From contig VUYT01000019.1 of NCBI GenBank assembly GCA_008802785.1, positions 343,039 to 407,038 on the forward strand: a DNA stretch of 64,000 bases, in the 5' to 3' direction. Position numbers and translations under genes: made by a program. A model generated the notes under the pieces. That model was given only the letters and a program-made list of their open reading frames with translations, was not told the DNA's origin and made no database searches. Shown in pieces: positions 55,246 through 64,000 of this stretch; positions within the stretch are counted from its first letter, which is position 1, and each line of letters opens with the position of its first letter. Origin of the DNA: Symmetrospora coprosmae (lineage: Eukaryota; Basidiomycota; Cystobasidiomycetes; Symmetrosporaceae).

Positions 55246-57242
55246 ATGGCCGACACCCTGCGGTCGCCCTCGCTAGCGGGCATTGTCAGTGACCCTAGCG
55301 ACCCGTCCCGCAGGATAGTCCCCACCTCGCTTCGTCCAGACGGTTCGTGAGTTGCCGAAAGGGCCAAGCGCCCAATCCATGTACAGTACGATGCAGTGCA
55401 GTGCAAGATTGTCCATCTGACTCGCTCCTCGCTCCTCGCACAAGGGCGCGCAAGGAGATCAGGGTCAAGCCCGGCTTCATCCCTTCAGAAGACGTGGCCA
55501 AGTACAAGGTCGGACAGGGTCGCCTCCGCGAGCAACACGCAGCGGCTCAGTCGAATCACCAGGCACCTCCGTCTCCTTCTCCAGCCGCCTCCACGCCCGC
55601 ACCCACCCACTTCCGCCCGTCGCCCTCGGACTTTGTTCCTAGAGACCGGCCTCAGTACCCGACTTCGCCGCCTCGGAGGGTGAATGGAGCAGTACCAACA
55701 GCGTCAGCAGAGGCTGCACCTGCCATCCCAAAGCCCGCGGTCGCGCCTGCAAAGCAGATTGGAGTCGCGTCCTCAAGGTGGGCAACAGCCCCGGCGGAAC
55801 CTCCATTATCGGCAGGCCCGCCGTCCCAGCCATCCTTCAACCAGGGCAACAAGAGTCAGACAGGACGCGGTGGGCGTGGAGGACGTGGAGGCCGTGGCGG
55901 CGCAAGAGGTGGCCACCTTGGCCACACGCCAATCATCGCAGCCTCCAGTCCACAAAGCGGGCGCGCAGATACAGCAACAGCTGAGGCAGAAGAGGCTTTC
56001 TCGGCTCTGACAGTATCGGACCGTGGCGCGTCCCCAGACAACAACACGGCAGCGTCAGAGAACACGAAGTCCCGTGTCAGCCTGCCGACCTCACCATCGC
56101 TTAATCCGCCTGTGGTGGCGTCTGCACCACCCGCGGCGAGTTCAGCGGCGCCTGCAGCGGCCGATGCGACAGAGGTGGACCCAATGTCCTTATCTTTCGA
56201 TCTGCCAGGCTCAGAGCACAAGGAATGGTGGGCCGACGACGACGACGACGACTTGCTGCCGTCACCGCCGACAGCTCCAGTGCGGGCGCCAGCCCAGCCA
56301 ACCATAGCGCCAGCCCATCAACCATCTGCGGCGTCGGGAGCCACGAGCGAGAGCCGGCCAGCTCATGAAGGCGAAAAAGCCCTTCCGACAGGCGCACCAA
56401 GTCCGCCTGCCCCGTCATCGGCGAGCCAGAAGCCAAACAAGGCAACATTGCAGAAGGGGGAGGCAAGCCGGACACCACACCATGCCCAGCCAAAAAGCGA
56501 TCATCCGGCGCCAGGCAAAGGTGCAAAGAACGGAAAGCACGGCCCCGCTCTGGGCAAGGCAACTGCTGTCCCTGCCACACAGCAACAGAAGAAGTCGCCC
56601 GTCCCGCCAGGAGCGAGTCGCTTCGAGTCATCTCAGCAGCATTCACAAGCCCACAATGACAAGCGGCAACCGAATTCGGGCGGCAGCGGCAGCGACCTGC
56701 TGAGCAGACTTGAGCCGCGCTCTCACGAGCAAGCGCAAGCTATAGCAGCCAGCCAAGTTGCACCTCATGCAACAGCATCTGTACTGCCACCATCAGCAAA
56801 ACGTGTTTCTTCCCAAGAAGAAGCTGCTCAAGTCCCAATATCCTCGCCTGAGTCAGCCCCAGCTGTCACGCCGGTCACTACGCCTGTGCCTGTTAGTGCA
56901 GCCGTCATGAATATGACCGTCGAGCAACTGCGCTCCCGCTCGCGCTTCATCAGCAATGAGCTTCGACAGGTGAGCGATGCCCGCGCACCACGGTCATTCA
57001 CGCAATATTTGAGCCCGTCGCGGCTGCATGGACGTACGCGTGGGCTGATTCTCTGCTGTACCTCGCATGCTCAGCTCAACCAGCTTCGGCGGTACGAGAC
57101 TTCGGGAGCCGTCCTGACGGCCGACCAGTCTGCAAGGCTAGACAACGGCACCTCGCTCATTAAGGAGCTTGAAGAGCTACGCTTGGCTATCAGGACTACC
57201 GCGGAGGAAGTAGACAGTCTTATGGCTGCTGCTCAGCAGTAG
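55246..57242 (+). CDS. PYM/WIBG exon-junction-complex partner
   Basis: Exons 55246..55346, 55445..56969 and 57075..57242; 597 aa. The N-terminus has RRIVPTSLRPDGSARKEIRV then KPGFIPSEDVAKY, the Mago-Y14 binding motif of PYM. The C-terminus has MTVEQLRSRSRFISNELRQ and LKE-like helices ending EEVDSLMAAAQQ. PYM binds Mago-Y14 and the 40S ribosome and strips exon junction complexes from mRNA. Between the ends lie ~400 residues of Pro/Ala/Ser-rich low complexity, including an RGG-like stretch around residues 175-190, making it about three times longer than animal PYM (~200 aa). The presence of EJC machinery fits the intron-rich genes here. Confidence 0.8.
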
Positions 57243-57507
57243 CGCTGCGAGAGGAATGCGATACCCCGGCTTGGATCGCGGCCAGATTATGAAGCTGTCA
57301 AAGAGGGAGCACATCGTTGTAGCATATGCATCAGCTCGATCTTAGCTGATGGGCGAGCTTATAGCACCCACGCGCCTTGCTTGCCAGAGTCACCGGCAAA
57401 CAAGCTGATGGCGTTCTACATTCTTCATTACTGCACTCTTCAGGACTTATCGAACTCTACATTTATGTCTATCTAGCGTATCCTGCATAATGTGTACTGT
57501 TGCATGA

Positions 57508-60500
57508 TCAGAACTTGCTGAGGTCCCTTCCCCAGATGCCTCGCTTGATCCAGTCGACCATGAGGAGTAAGCGCGTGCGCATGCTGACGCCCTCGCTCCA
57601 GTAGATGCTGCGCCACAGGTACATGGCGGCAAGCCCGCCGGCGAGGTTGTAGCCGTTGAAGTCGAACACGGCGGAATTGCCAATGTAGGCAAGCGAACCG
57701 AGGTGCCTGTAGCTGAAAGGCTCGTAGAGGATGTCATCGCTGCAACCACAGGTGCATTAGCGAGAACGGGCGATGATATACATTTGTTTGAAGATAACGC
57801 ACATATCATCCTTGATGTCCATGTTCTGCAGCTGGGTGTGTCCCGTAGCCGCGAGCTTCTTGAGCTTCTTGCCAAGGTACTTGCCCTGCTGCTCAGCGAC
57901 TTGTGCGGTCTGAGAAGGCAGCTCGTGGAACGCTCAGTCGAGCGAAGTAGAGGACGCAGGCTGAAGCACTACTCACAGCAGGCAGCGCCGTCAATCTCCC
58001 TGAAATCTTGGCAAACATACTCGCCAGCTCGTTCAGGCCGATCGCCCCATCCTTGTCGGCGTCGTACTTCTCGAAGACGTCCCTGACCTTCTCGATATGC
58101 AGCTGAGATGTGGGGAAGAGGCGGCGAATGCGCTTGAGCATGTCCTCGAACTCTGCGAAATCAATGCGTCCGCTGTGGACGGACCGTGGCGGAGAAGCCG
58201 TTAGCCTCATCCTTGGGTCTCTCGATATCTGGGTCAATCGTATCTACGCACTCCTTGTTGCCACTGCGAAGAGACAGGTGCACAAGTGCATCGCGCACCA
58301 TGCGAGGAGGACGATTCAGCTGGTGTAGCTAGCATCAATGGCCTTTGGTGTCGGACCCGCATGCACGCACTCGCACTGGTCGATCAGCTCCCAGAGATGG
58401 TCGACGAGATTCGTCTCGATGGTAGAAGCGTCACCGATGCAGTAGACGGTGCCAGTCGGCGCTCCAATCACACGGAGATGGGAGTCAACCTCGAGGGCAT
58501 GCTTGTGGTACTGGTTGGGAAGCTTGGAGGCCACGAGCTTGGTGAAGGGGTTCATAGCTGCGACACATTGGCAGCATCAGTCAGTATAACCAGTGCTCAT
58601 GTGGAACGAAGTGCTCGCCACTGACCGATACCAGTAGACCAGAGCGTGAAACCACAAGGGATGGTGTGCTCGGACGTCTTGCCTTCCTTGTCCTTGGTCG
58701 TATAGGTGACATAATCTTTCCCGACCTCCTTCACCCTTGCATTCACGATGGTGTGAATACCATGCCGGTCAAAGCGCGCCTCTGCGTATTGTGAGATACC
58801 CTCGGAGTATGTGTTGAGGATATGGTCTCGGGACTGGATGATATGCACACGGGCTTGTGATCGGAGCAGCTTCGGGAACTGCCAGCGGGAGTGGTAGAAT
58901 GTGTTAGGGCACGCTCCCTGAGGTATCGCGTTGCCTGGGCTATGTCGCTCACGTAATCTGCAGAGGACGATGACGACGCGGGTAGCACGGTTCAGCGGCT
59001 TGGACCATTCTTCACTGAGGCCTTCCCCTCGCACTCACCCATGATATCTTCGTTGATCATATCGTACAGCTCGCTAGCAAACTCGACGCCTGTGGGGCCG
59101 CCTCCGCAAACGACAAAGTTCATGAGCCGCTTCCTCTCCTCCTCGGATGTCGACGGCAAGCTGGCAATCTCGCAGTTCTCGACGATGCGATTTCGGATCT
59201 GGCGCGAGTCGTCGATCGTCTTGAGCTGATTGCAGTTCTCGAGGCCTGGCACTCCGTGGTCGTTTGACACTGAGCCACACGCGATGATGAGCTTGTCGTA
59301 CCTGGGTGACTCGCATGCCAGCGTCGGCATCAGCCTTGTCAAGGGACAAGAAAGCGGGAAACCTTACGGAACATAGAAGTTCTCTCCAGTACCAGGAGCG
59401 CTGACCTCCAGCAGCCGTTCGCTCATATCAATGTCGATCGCCTTGGCCTGCAGGAAGTGGCCCTGCACGCGCGCAATGATCTTTCGGATGGGCTCGACAA
59501 GCGATCGCGGCTCGATGGTACCCACAGCCGCTGAGGCTGGAGAGGTTGCAAGTGCACTTGCCTCAGCTCGAACCAGCGGATCCTTGAAACTTGGCGCCTG
59601 GTCGTAGACACTCACGCAGGAGGGGCGTAAAGAGGTTGTAGTTGGACTCGCCGACGACTGTAACGTGGTACGCTCCAGGTGGGAGACCTTTGATGACACC
59701 GACTGCCTGTAACCAAGAAGTCACGGTCGCATGGTCGATACTTAGCAAGTGCTGACCACTTTCTCCAAGCGGACAAGCGCGCTGCACTCACGCCCCAGCC
59801 GCCTCCAACGATGACAAGCTTCGGCTTGTCCTCCATTGCCTTGATCTCCTGTATGGCATCGGACGAGGGCACAGACGTGTGAGCATACAGGGACACTACG
59901 CAAAGCGCTCTGAGCTCGCGCAAAGCTCATGACACCCACATCACTCTCCTCGTCGCCCACGAGGAACTGTGCGATCTTCAAGTTCTTGGGTCCGCCTCGG
60001 GTAGGATTCAGCGCGAGCGGGTTGACTGGAACCCCTTCGACGTGTTTTGTCTTGTACGTTGTGGCGTCCCAGGCAAGCAAGCCCCCAATGACAGTGACGC
60101 CACTGAAGACGATGGAGAGCAAGGCGCGGACAGGCCATTTGATCCAAGGGTTGTAGCCGGAGAGTGTGACCCTCGCGATGAGGGAGCGACGCGACTGTAC
60201 GACGGGCTGACCTGTAGCTGCTGCTGCCGTCGAGCCAGTGCCTGACGAGGCGTAACGAACACTCGCTGACAGCGCCGTGCCTGGCAGCTTCCCAGCGGAT
60301 CGTCGGCTCGCAGGGAGGAAGGACGGTAATCCGCCACGCAGCAATGCAGCAGATGTGCTTCTGCTGCTGCATCTGCTCGAGGCATAGCTGCGAGCTGACA
60401 GGGCCAGCGAGCGGCTTGCGACTCCATGACCTATTCTTGACGTCGTCGTTGTCGCGAAGGGGCGCATCGCCGGAGCAGTCGCGCTCATTGAGAGGCGCGT

Positions 60501-60512
60501 TGAGCGCAGCAT
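57508..60512 (-). CDS. EF-hand type II NADH:ubiquinone oxidoreductase
   Basis: Twelve exons, complement of 57508..57739, 57803..57909, 57977..58172, 58252..58263, 58371..58557, 58626..58878, 58953..58957, 59039..59301, 59368..59536, 59616..59706, 59792..59848 and 59940..60512; 714 aa. A long Ser/Arg/Ala presequence and a membrane-like segment (VRALLSIVFSGVTVIGGLL) precede the FAD site VIVGGGWG, YNLFTPLLPSAAVGTIEPRS, the NADH site FVVCGGGPTGVEFASELYD and GFTLWSTGI. EF-hand loop DGNKDGRIDFAE and a second loop DADKDGAIGLNEL lie between the halves of the enzyme, as in N. crassa NDE1. The C-terminal amphipathic block ends KRGIWGRDLSKF. Calcium-regulated external NADH dehydrogenase is the best call. 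Two microexons (5 and 12 nt) are needed. An upstream in-frame Met at 60533 is possible. Confidence 0.9.
58252..58263 (-). other. 12-nt microexon encoding EF-hand loop core
   Basis: Between a CTTCGCAG acceptor and a GTGCGT donor. With split codons on both sides it supplies the D-G-N-K-D part of the calcium loop. Flanking introns are 107 and 79 nt. Skipping it keeps frame but destroys the loop. Confidence 0.75.
58953..58957 (-). other. 5-nt microexon in NADH dehydrogenase
   Basis: Minus-strand ATTAC, between a CTCTGCAG acceptor and a GTGAGC donor. It completes Asp and adds Tyr, giving NEDIM-DY-FPKLLR as in homologs. Flanking introns are 81 and 74 nt. Confidence 0.75.
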
Positions 60513-60811
60513 GACGGCGGGTACGACGAGCACGAGATGTGTCCTTCTGCTGCCGTGCGGGTCTCCTGTATAGACGATTCCCTGCTACTTGGTGATGGCG
60601 AGACGCACAGGAGAGAAGCAGTTGTCCTTCACATGCCGTCACTCGCCGCAGTCAGCTGCATTACCATCAACGAGGCAGCTGTTAAGTTACAAGGAAGCCT
60701 TTACGAGGAAACCCATGGGTATATTTGTATGTCGGAGTCCGATCTGCGCAGCCAATCTTTCCTACGAGGCGTACTCTCAGCCAATGCATATGACCAGCCT
60801 CGCCAGTGCTG
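60513..60811. promoter_or_regulatory. Fanzor 3' flank and NADH dehydrogenase promoter
   Basis: 299 nt between the Fanzor stop and the NADH dehydrogenase start, both minus strand. It must hold the dehydrogenase promoter. By analogy with known Fanzor/TnpB loci it may also hold the end of a guide RNA and of a transposon. I could not identify a terminal repeat. Confidence 0.4.
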
Positions 60812-62673
60812 CTATGACCCTTCGACCTCTGCTCTGGCGACCCGATATGGGTGTTGGCCGTGCACGAGGATGTGTGCCCCAATCTGCGCAATGTTGAAGG
60901 CGGCAAGGACGTCTCGGTGCCAGATCTTCTCGCACGTTTCGCACTGCAGCAACCTGTAGACGGGGCCTCTGTTGTCGATCCAGCGCAAGTAGTGCACCCT
61001 GGGAACAATGTCGTCAGATGAGGAGCAGAAAAGTAGAGCGGCAGATACTCACAAGCTTCGCGGCCAATCAGCTCGCTCTTGCATGTTGTCTTCGGTGCAT
61101 CTGCCATCCGTCTCGAGCTGCTCGCGCCATTTATCGCCGGGCGGTCTGCGACAGAGCGGGTTGGGGCAGACTTGCGAGCTGTAGGCTTCGTCGACCCAGA
61201 CAGACAGCACGGGCCACTTGTGACTTTCCATGCGGCGGATGATGGCTCGCAGCAAGGGATTTGCATAAAGCGGAATCTTGTTCTTGCGGCCGACAACGTC
61301 AAACTCGCAGCCGTTGCCAATCTGGAAGAGGCGGGGAGGAGCGAACTTGCGATCTGCCCTGCGGATGTTGGGGAACAGAGCGTTGCCTAGTTGCTCAAAG
61401 CAGAGATCTGCCATCTGCGAGTGCATCCGGTACTGGTCGAGCTTGATGCGGCCGTAGCGAGGATCGGACTGGATGAGGCGGAGGTGATGAGCGACGGACT
61501 TCTTCAGAACCACGAGCTGTTCTCTTGCCGGGGCCGACACAATCGCCTGCTCTTCCTTCTGACGTATGGTTGCGTGCAGCAGAGCGAGATTGACGGGGTA
61601 CTTGGCTTGAAGGGCGGTCTGCTTGCGGCTGGCCGATTTCCTCGAGCTATCTCGGCCGCTGGACGAGAGGACGAGGCTGTAGCTGAGATCCTCCACGGCA
61701 TCGCGATAGCCGACCGCCAGCGAGAAGATCACGCCGGTGTCGCAGCCGGCCGTAGCGGTGTCGTCCACCAACTTCTGGACAGACCATTCCCTGGCGGCCT
61801 GTGGCCTCGACTCTGAGCTGACAGGATCCGTTCCCTCGGTGCCGTCTCCCGCCTCCGCTCGCCGAGCTGCACACCATGCAAGGACGATGGAGATGACCTT
61901 GGCTCGTCTCGCCGCTTGCCTGCCTGCGAGCCTCGTGACCTTGTGCGCTCGCGCCAACTGCTTGACGGCCGCGTCGTAACTGCCACCCACATCTGCGGCA
62001 AGCGGAGCTGGCTCGGGTTGCCTGGCTCGCGACTGCCAGGCATTGAGAACGGGAGCGACGCTCGCAAACGCGAGAGCGCCGATAGATGACAGGAGTACAT
62101 CGGTTGCCCTGGCACTGGTGCGCTGGCTAAGACGATGGTGCTGGCTGCCGGCGTGCATATCTCGCAGGCGCTCGAGCGTAGAGTCCTTGGTTGCCGCCGA
62201 CAAAGTTTCTACCGACGCGAGAAGGCCGTTGACTTGCTTGGTGACTCGGGGTGGCTCGATCTGGATCAGCTGCTGGGACCAGTGACCCTGCTTGGCGTTG
62301 TGAACGCGATGGCGGAAACGGCGTCGACGCCCGCGACGATCCTGGCCCTTGTTGACCGACCGTATTTGTGGGATTGGGACAGCGCCGACGGTGCGTCCAG
62401 GCATCCTTGGCATGGCAGTGACTTCACGCGAGCCGAAGATGAGCTGACCGGCGCTGTGTATCGCCACAGTCTGCACCTGACGCGGCTGCCACCGCTTGCG
62501 CCCACGACCGTCCTTGCGAGCTCGTGGCCGGGGGCGATAGCGGTACGCTAAGCCGAGCCTGTCCTCTTTCGCTGCACGATGCTGACGGTCCCGCTGTGCT
62601 TGCTGACGGCGGAGCTCTATCCTCTCCCTGGTCCCGAGCGGTACCGGCTGCTGGCCTCCCGCTTGCGACGGAC

Positions 62674-62708
<35 letters not shown>

Positions 62709-64000
62709 GGCGGGGCACCGGCAGCGTTGATGCTCTCGAGCGTGCAGAACGACGTCTTGGTGACGACGACAGCAGCTTCGAAGGTCTCTGCTACAGTGAG
62801 ACACTCGGCCGGTCTGCGCAACACGGTGCCGGTGCTCCTCAGCTCCTTCTCCGCAATGTAGTCGCACACCTTTTCGCGGATGGCGTCGGTGTAGGTGATG
62901 GAGCGGATGTCGAGAGTGCGAAGGCAGACGGCGGTACCATCCGTCTGGAAGGTGCCCTGCCAGAGATGCCCGGCGGGAAGCTGCTTCTCGTCGAAGAGAA
63001 CGCACATCAAGGGGACGCGGTAGGTGACGGCGGTGGAGCCATCGCGGGGACAACCTGTCCGGCGTACGATGTCCGTGCCAATGTCGGCAACGGCTGCCAG
63101 CCACTCAGCCTGAGGCGACCATCCGAGCCCTTCTCTGCAGAACGCGCGGTTGCGGTCGAGGAAGCCGGAGGAGTGGGTAGAGGCGCTCGCTGGAATCTGA
63201 AAGACCTGGCTGTAGAGCTGCGAGAGCCAGCGGAGGGCGGCAGGGATGATCACCTGAGACTGCTTGAGGAGGGCGTATAGATGCACGTATCCGAACGAGA
63301 TGAAGGACTGGGACATGTTCTGCCAGCGGAACGGACGTCAGCTCGGAAGAACGTGGCAGTACCAGCCAGGCAGACCCACCACGCGGAAATTCTTGCCGAG
63401 CGCCCCAAAGAACGGCACCAACCGCCCGGACGATAGATCAGAGAGCTGGAGCAGAGCCTCGAGGGAAGACGCGTTCGTCTGAAATGGCAGCCTGGGCAGC
63501 ACGCTGGCGAATCGCTCCAGGAAGGTGTCGAAGTTGGCTTGCTTCTCCGCAGATGTGCCGCAACGCCGATGCATCTTCCGCTTCCAGTCGGCGGCTTTGA
63601 CATCCTGCAGCTCGGCGCCCAGAAGGAGCTCAAAGGCCACGTCCCATGCAGACGCACAGACAGACTTGAGCTGATTGCGAAGCCAGGTCCGCAGGGCAGC
63701 CTTGCTGCGCATCATCTTCTGGTGCACGCTGATGCGGAAGAAGTCGCTGACCCACTCGTCCGCTGTGCCAGGCAGAGAGGGCAGCAGCGGCTCGCTTCTG
63801 CCTTCTGTCATGATGGAGATGACGTGCAACAGGCAGGGGTCTGCGTGCTGAGCGGTCTCTGTTCCGGCTATGACGAGCTGGGCGAGGGTCGAGTGGATGT
63901 GATGCCTCTCTAGGAACCCCAGCTGTCAGCACGTATGCCTCTGCAGGCTCAGAGCCGCTGGCTCCTCCGGAAGCTGTCCGCACCGTCGGACGGGGGACGG
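60812..64000 (-). CDS. Fanzor-type (eukaryotic TnpB/OMEGA) nuclease, 5' end outside window
   Basis: Partial: complement of 60812..60998, 61053..63319, 63380..63909 and a fragment 63984..64000; at least ~990 aa are in view. Introns are 54, 60 and 74 nt with GTGAGT, GTGGGT and GTGCGG donors. The C-terminal third has the RuvC/TnpB arrangement: RuvC-I strand GCDTGVIFSLAVG (Asp at 61739-61741); VDEAYSSQVCPNPLC, with the shifted RuvC-II-type Glu at 61187-61189 and the first zinc-ribbon Cys pair; LQCETCEKI, the second Cys pair; then WHRDVLAAFNI with the RuvC-III Asp at 60911-60913. This matches Fanzor proteins, RNA-guided DNA nucleases carried by eukaryotic mobile elements. A polyQ tract and a basic Arg/Lys-rich region lie upstream. 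All three catalytic acids are present. A related TnpB-like domesticated protein is the main alternative. Confidence 0.85.
62682..62703 (-). repeat. CTG/CAG tract encoding polyQ in the Fanzor gene
   Basis: About seven CTG triplets on the plus strand, within a longer Gln run on the minus strand. It sits between the N-terminal helical domain and the basic region. Confidence 0.85.

Noticed and set aside
60537-60959. 140-codon plus-strand ORF overlapping the Fanzor 3' end
   Set aside because: It is antisense to the conserved RuvC-III exon and has no protein-like pattern; the minus-strand reading is clearly coding.
60812-64000. Fanzor region as bacterial TnpB contamination
   Set aside because: The ORF is interrupted by spliceosomal introns like those of its neighbours and is contiguous with a fungal mitochondrial gene.
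1-64000. tRNA or rRNA genes
   Set aside because: I looked for the GGTTCGAATCC-type T-arm motif with a matching acceptor stem and saw none; a tRNAscan-type search could still find a divergent one.

Overview
The window is nuclear DNA of a GC-rich, gene-dense fungus, almost certainly a basidiomycete, perhaps a smut-like lineage (Ustilaginomycotina); the lineage is inferred from gene content and architecture, not proven. Nearly every gene is split by short spliceosomal introns (mostly 54-125 nt, GTGAG/GTAAG-type donors, CTGAC/CTAAC-like branch sites, CAG/TAG acceptors). I rebuilt exon chains by hand. Every model listed as complete gives an intact frame, and 28 of about 29 loci could be given a family or a clear description.

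Layout. 0.3-9.3 kb: DUF4188 protein (-), CHY zinc-finger protein (+), PKA catalytic subunit with a long polyQ N-terminus (+), proteasome alpha4 (+), mitochondrial ribosomal protein bL19m (+). 9.6-18.2 kb: IQGAP (-) and a ModF/YDR061W-like twin-ATPase ABC protein (-). 18.2-24.2 kb: ISA2 (+), two tandem paralogous unknown genes (+; the second has an in-frame TGA), a small doubtful ORF, and a PA-RING membrane E3 (+). 24.4-34.1 kb: TRAPPC13 (+), then a minus-strand block of Fe-ADH/maleylacetate reductase, SDR, mitochondrial malonyl-CoA transacylase and an F-box-like gene. 34.7-46.3 kb: GPC1 acyltransferase (+), the tiny kinetochore gene DAD4 (-), two tandem secreted GH26-like hydrolases (+), a CDF cation transporter (-), CAF16 (-). 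47.2-57.2 kb: a 7TM DUF6534-like protein (+), deoxyhypusine synthase (+), VIP1/Asp1 inositol pyrophosphate kinase (-), PYM (+). 57.5-64.0 kb: EF-hand alternative NADH dehydrogenase (-) and, running off the right edge, a Fanzor-type RNA-guided nuclease gene (-).

Most genes are single-copy housekeeping genes: mitochondrial Fe-S cluster assembly, mitochondrial fatty-acid synthesis, respiration, translation, trafficking and signalling. Three things stand out. First, the Fanzor (eukaryotic TnpB/OMEGA) gene at 60.8-64 kb has an intact RuvC/zinc-ribbon C-terminus interrupted by spliceosomal introns, and its 3' flank abuts the NADH dehydrogenase promoter. Second, several genes contain extreme microexons: a 4-nt exon conserved in both GH26-like paralogs beside the catalytic Glu, a 5-nt and a 12-nt exon in the NADH dehydrogenase, and a 5-nt first coding exon in the CHY gene. 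Third, a tandem pair of unknown genes has exon 1 and intron 1 of identical length in both copies, and the downstream copy has a stop codon in place of a conserved Trp.
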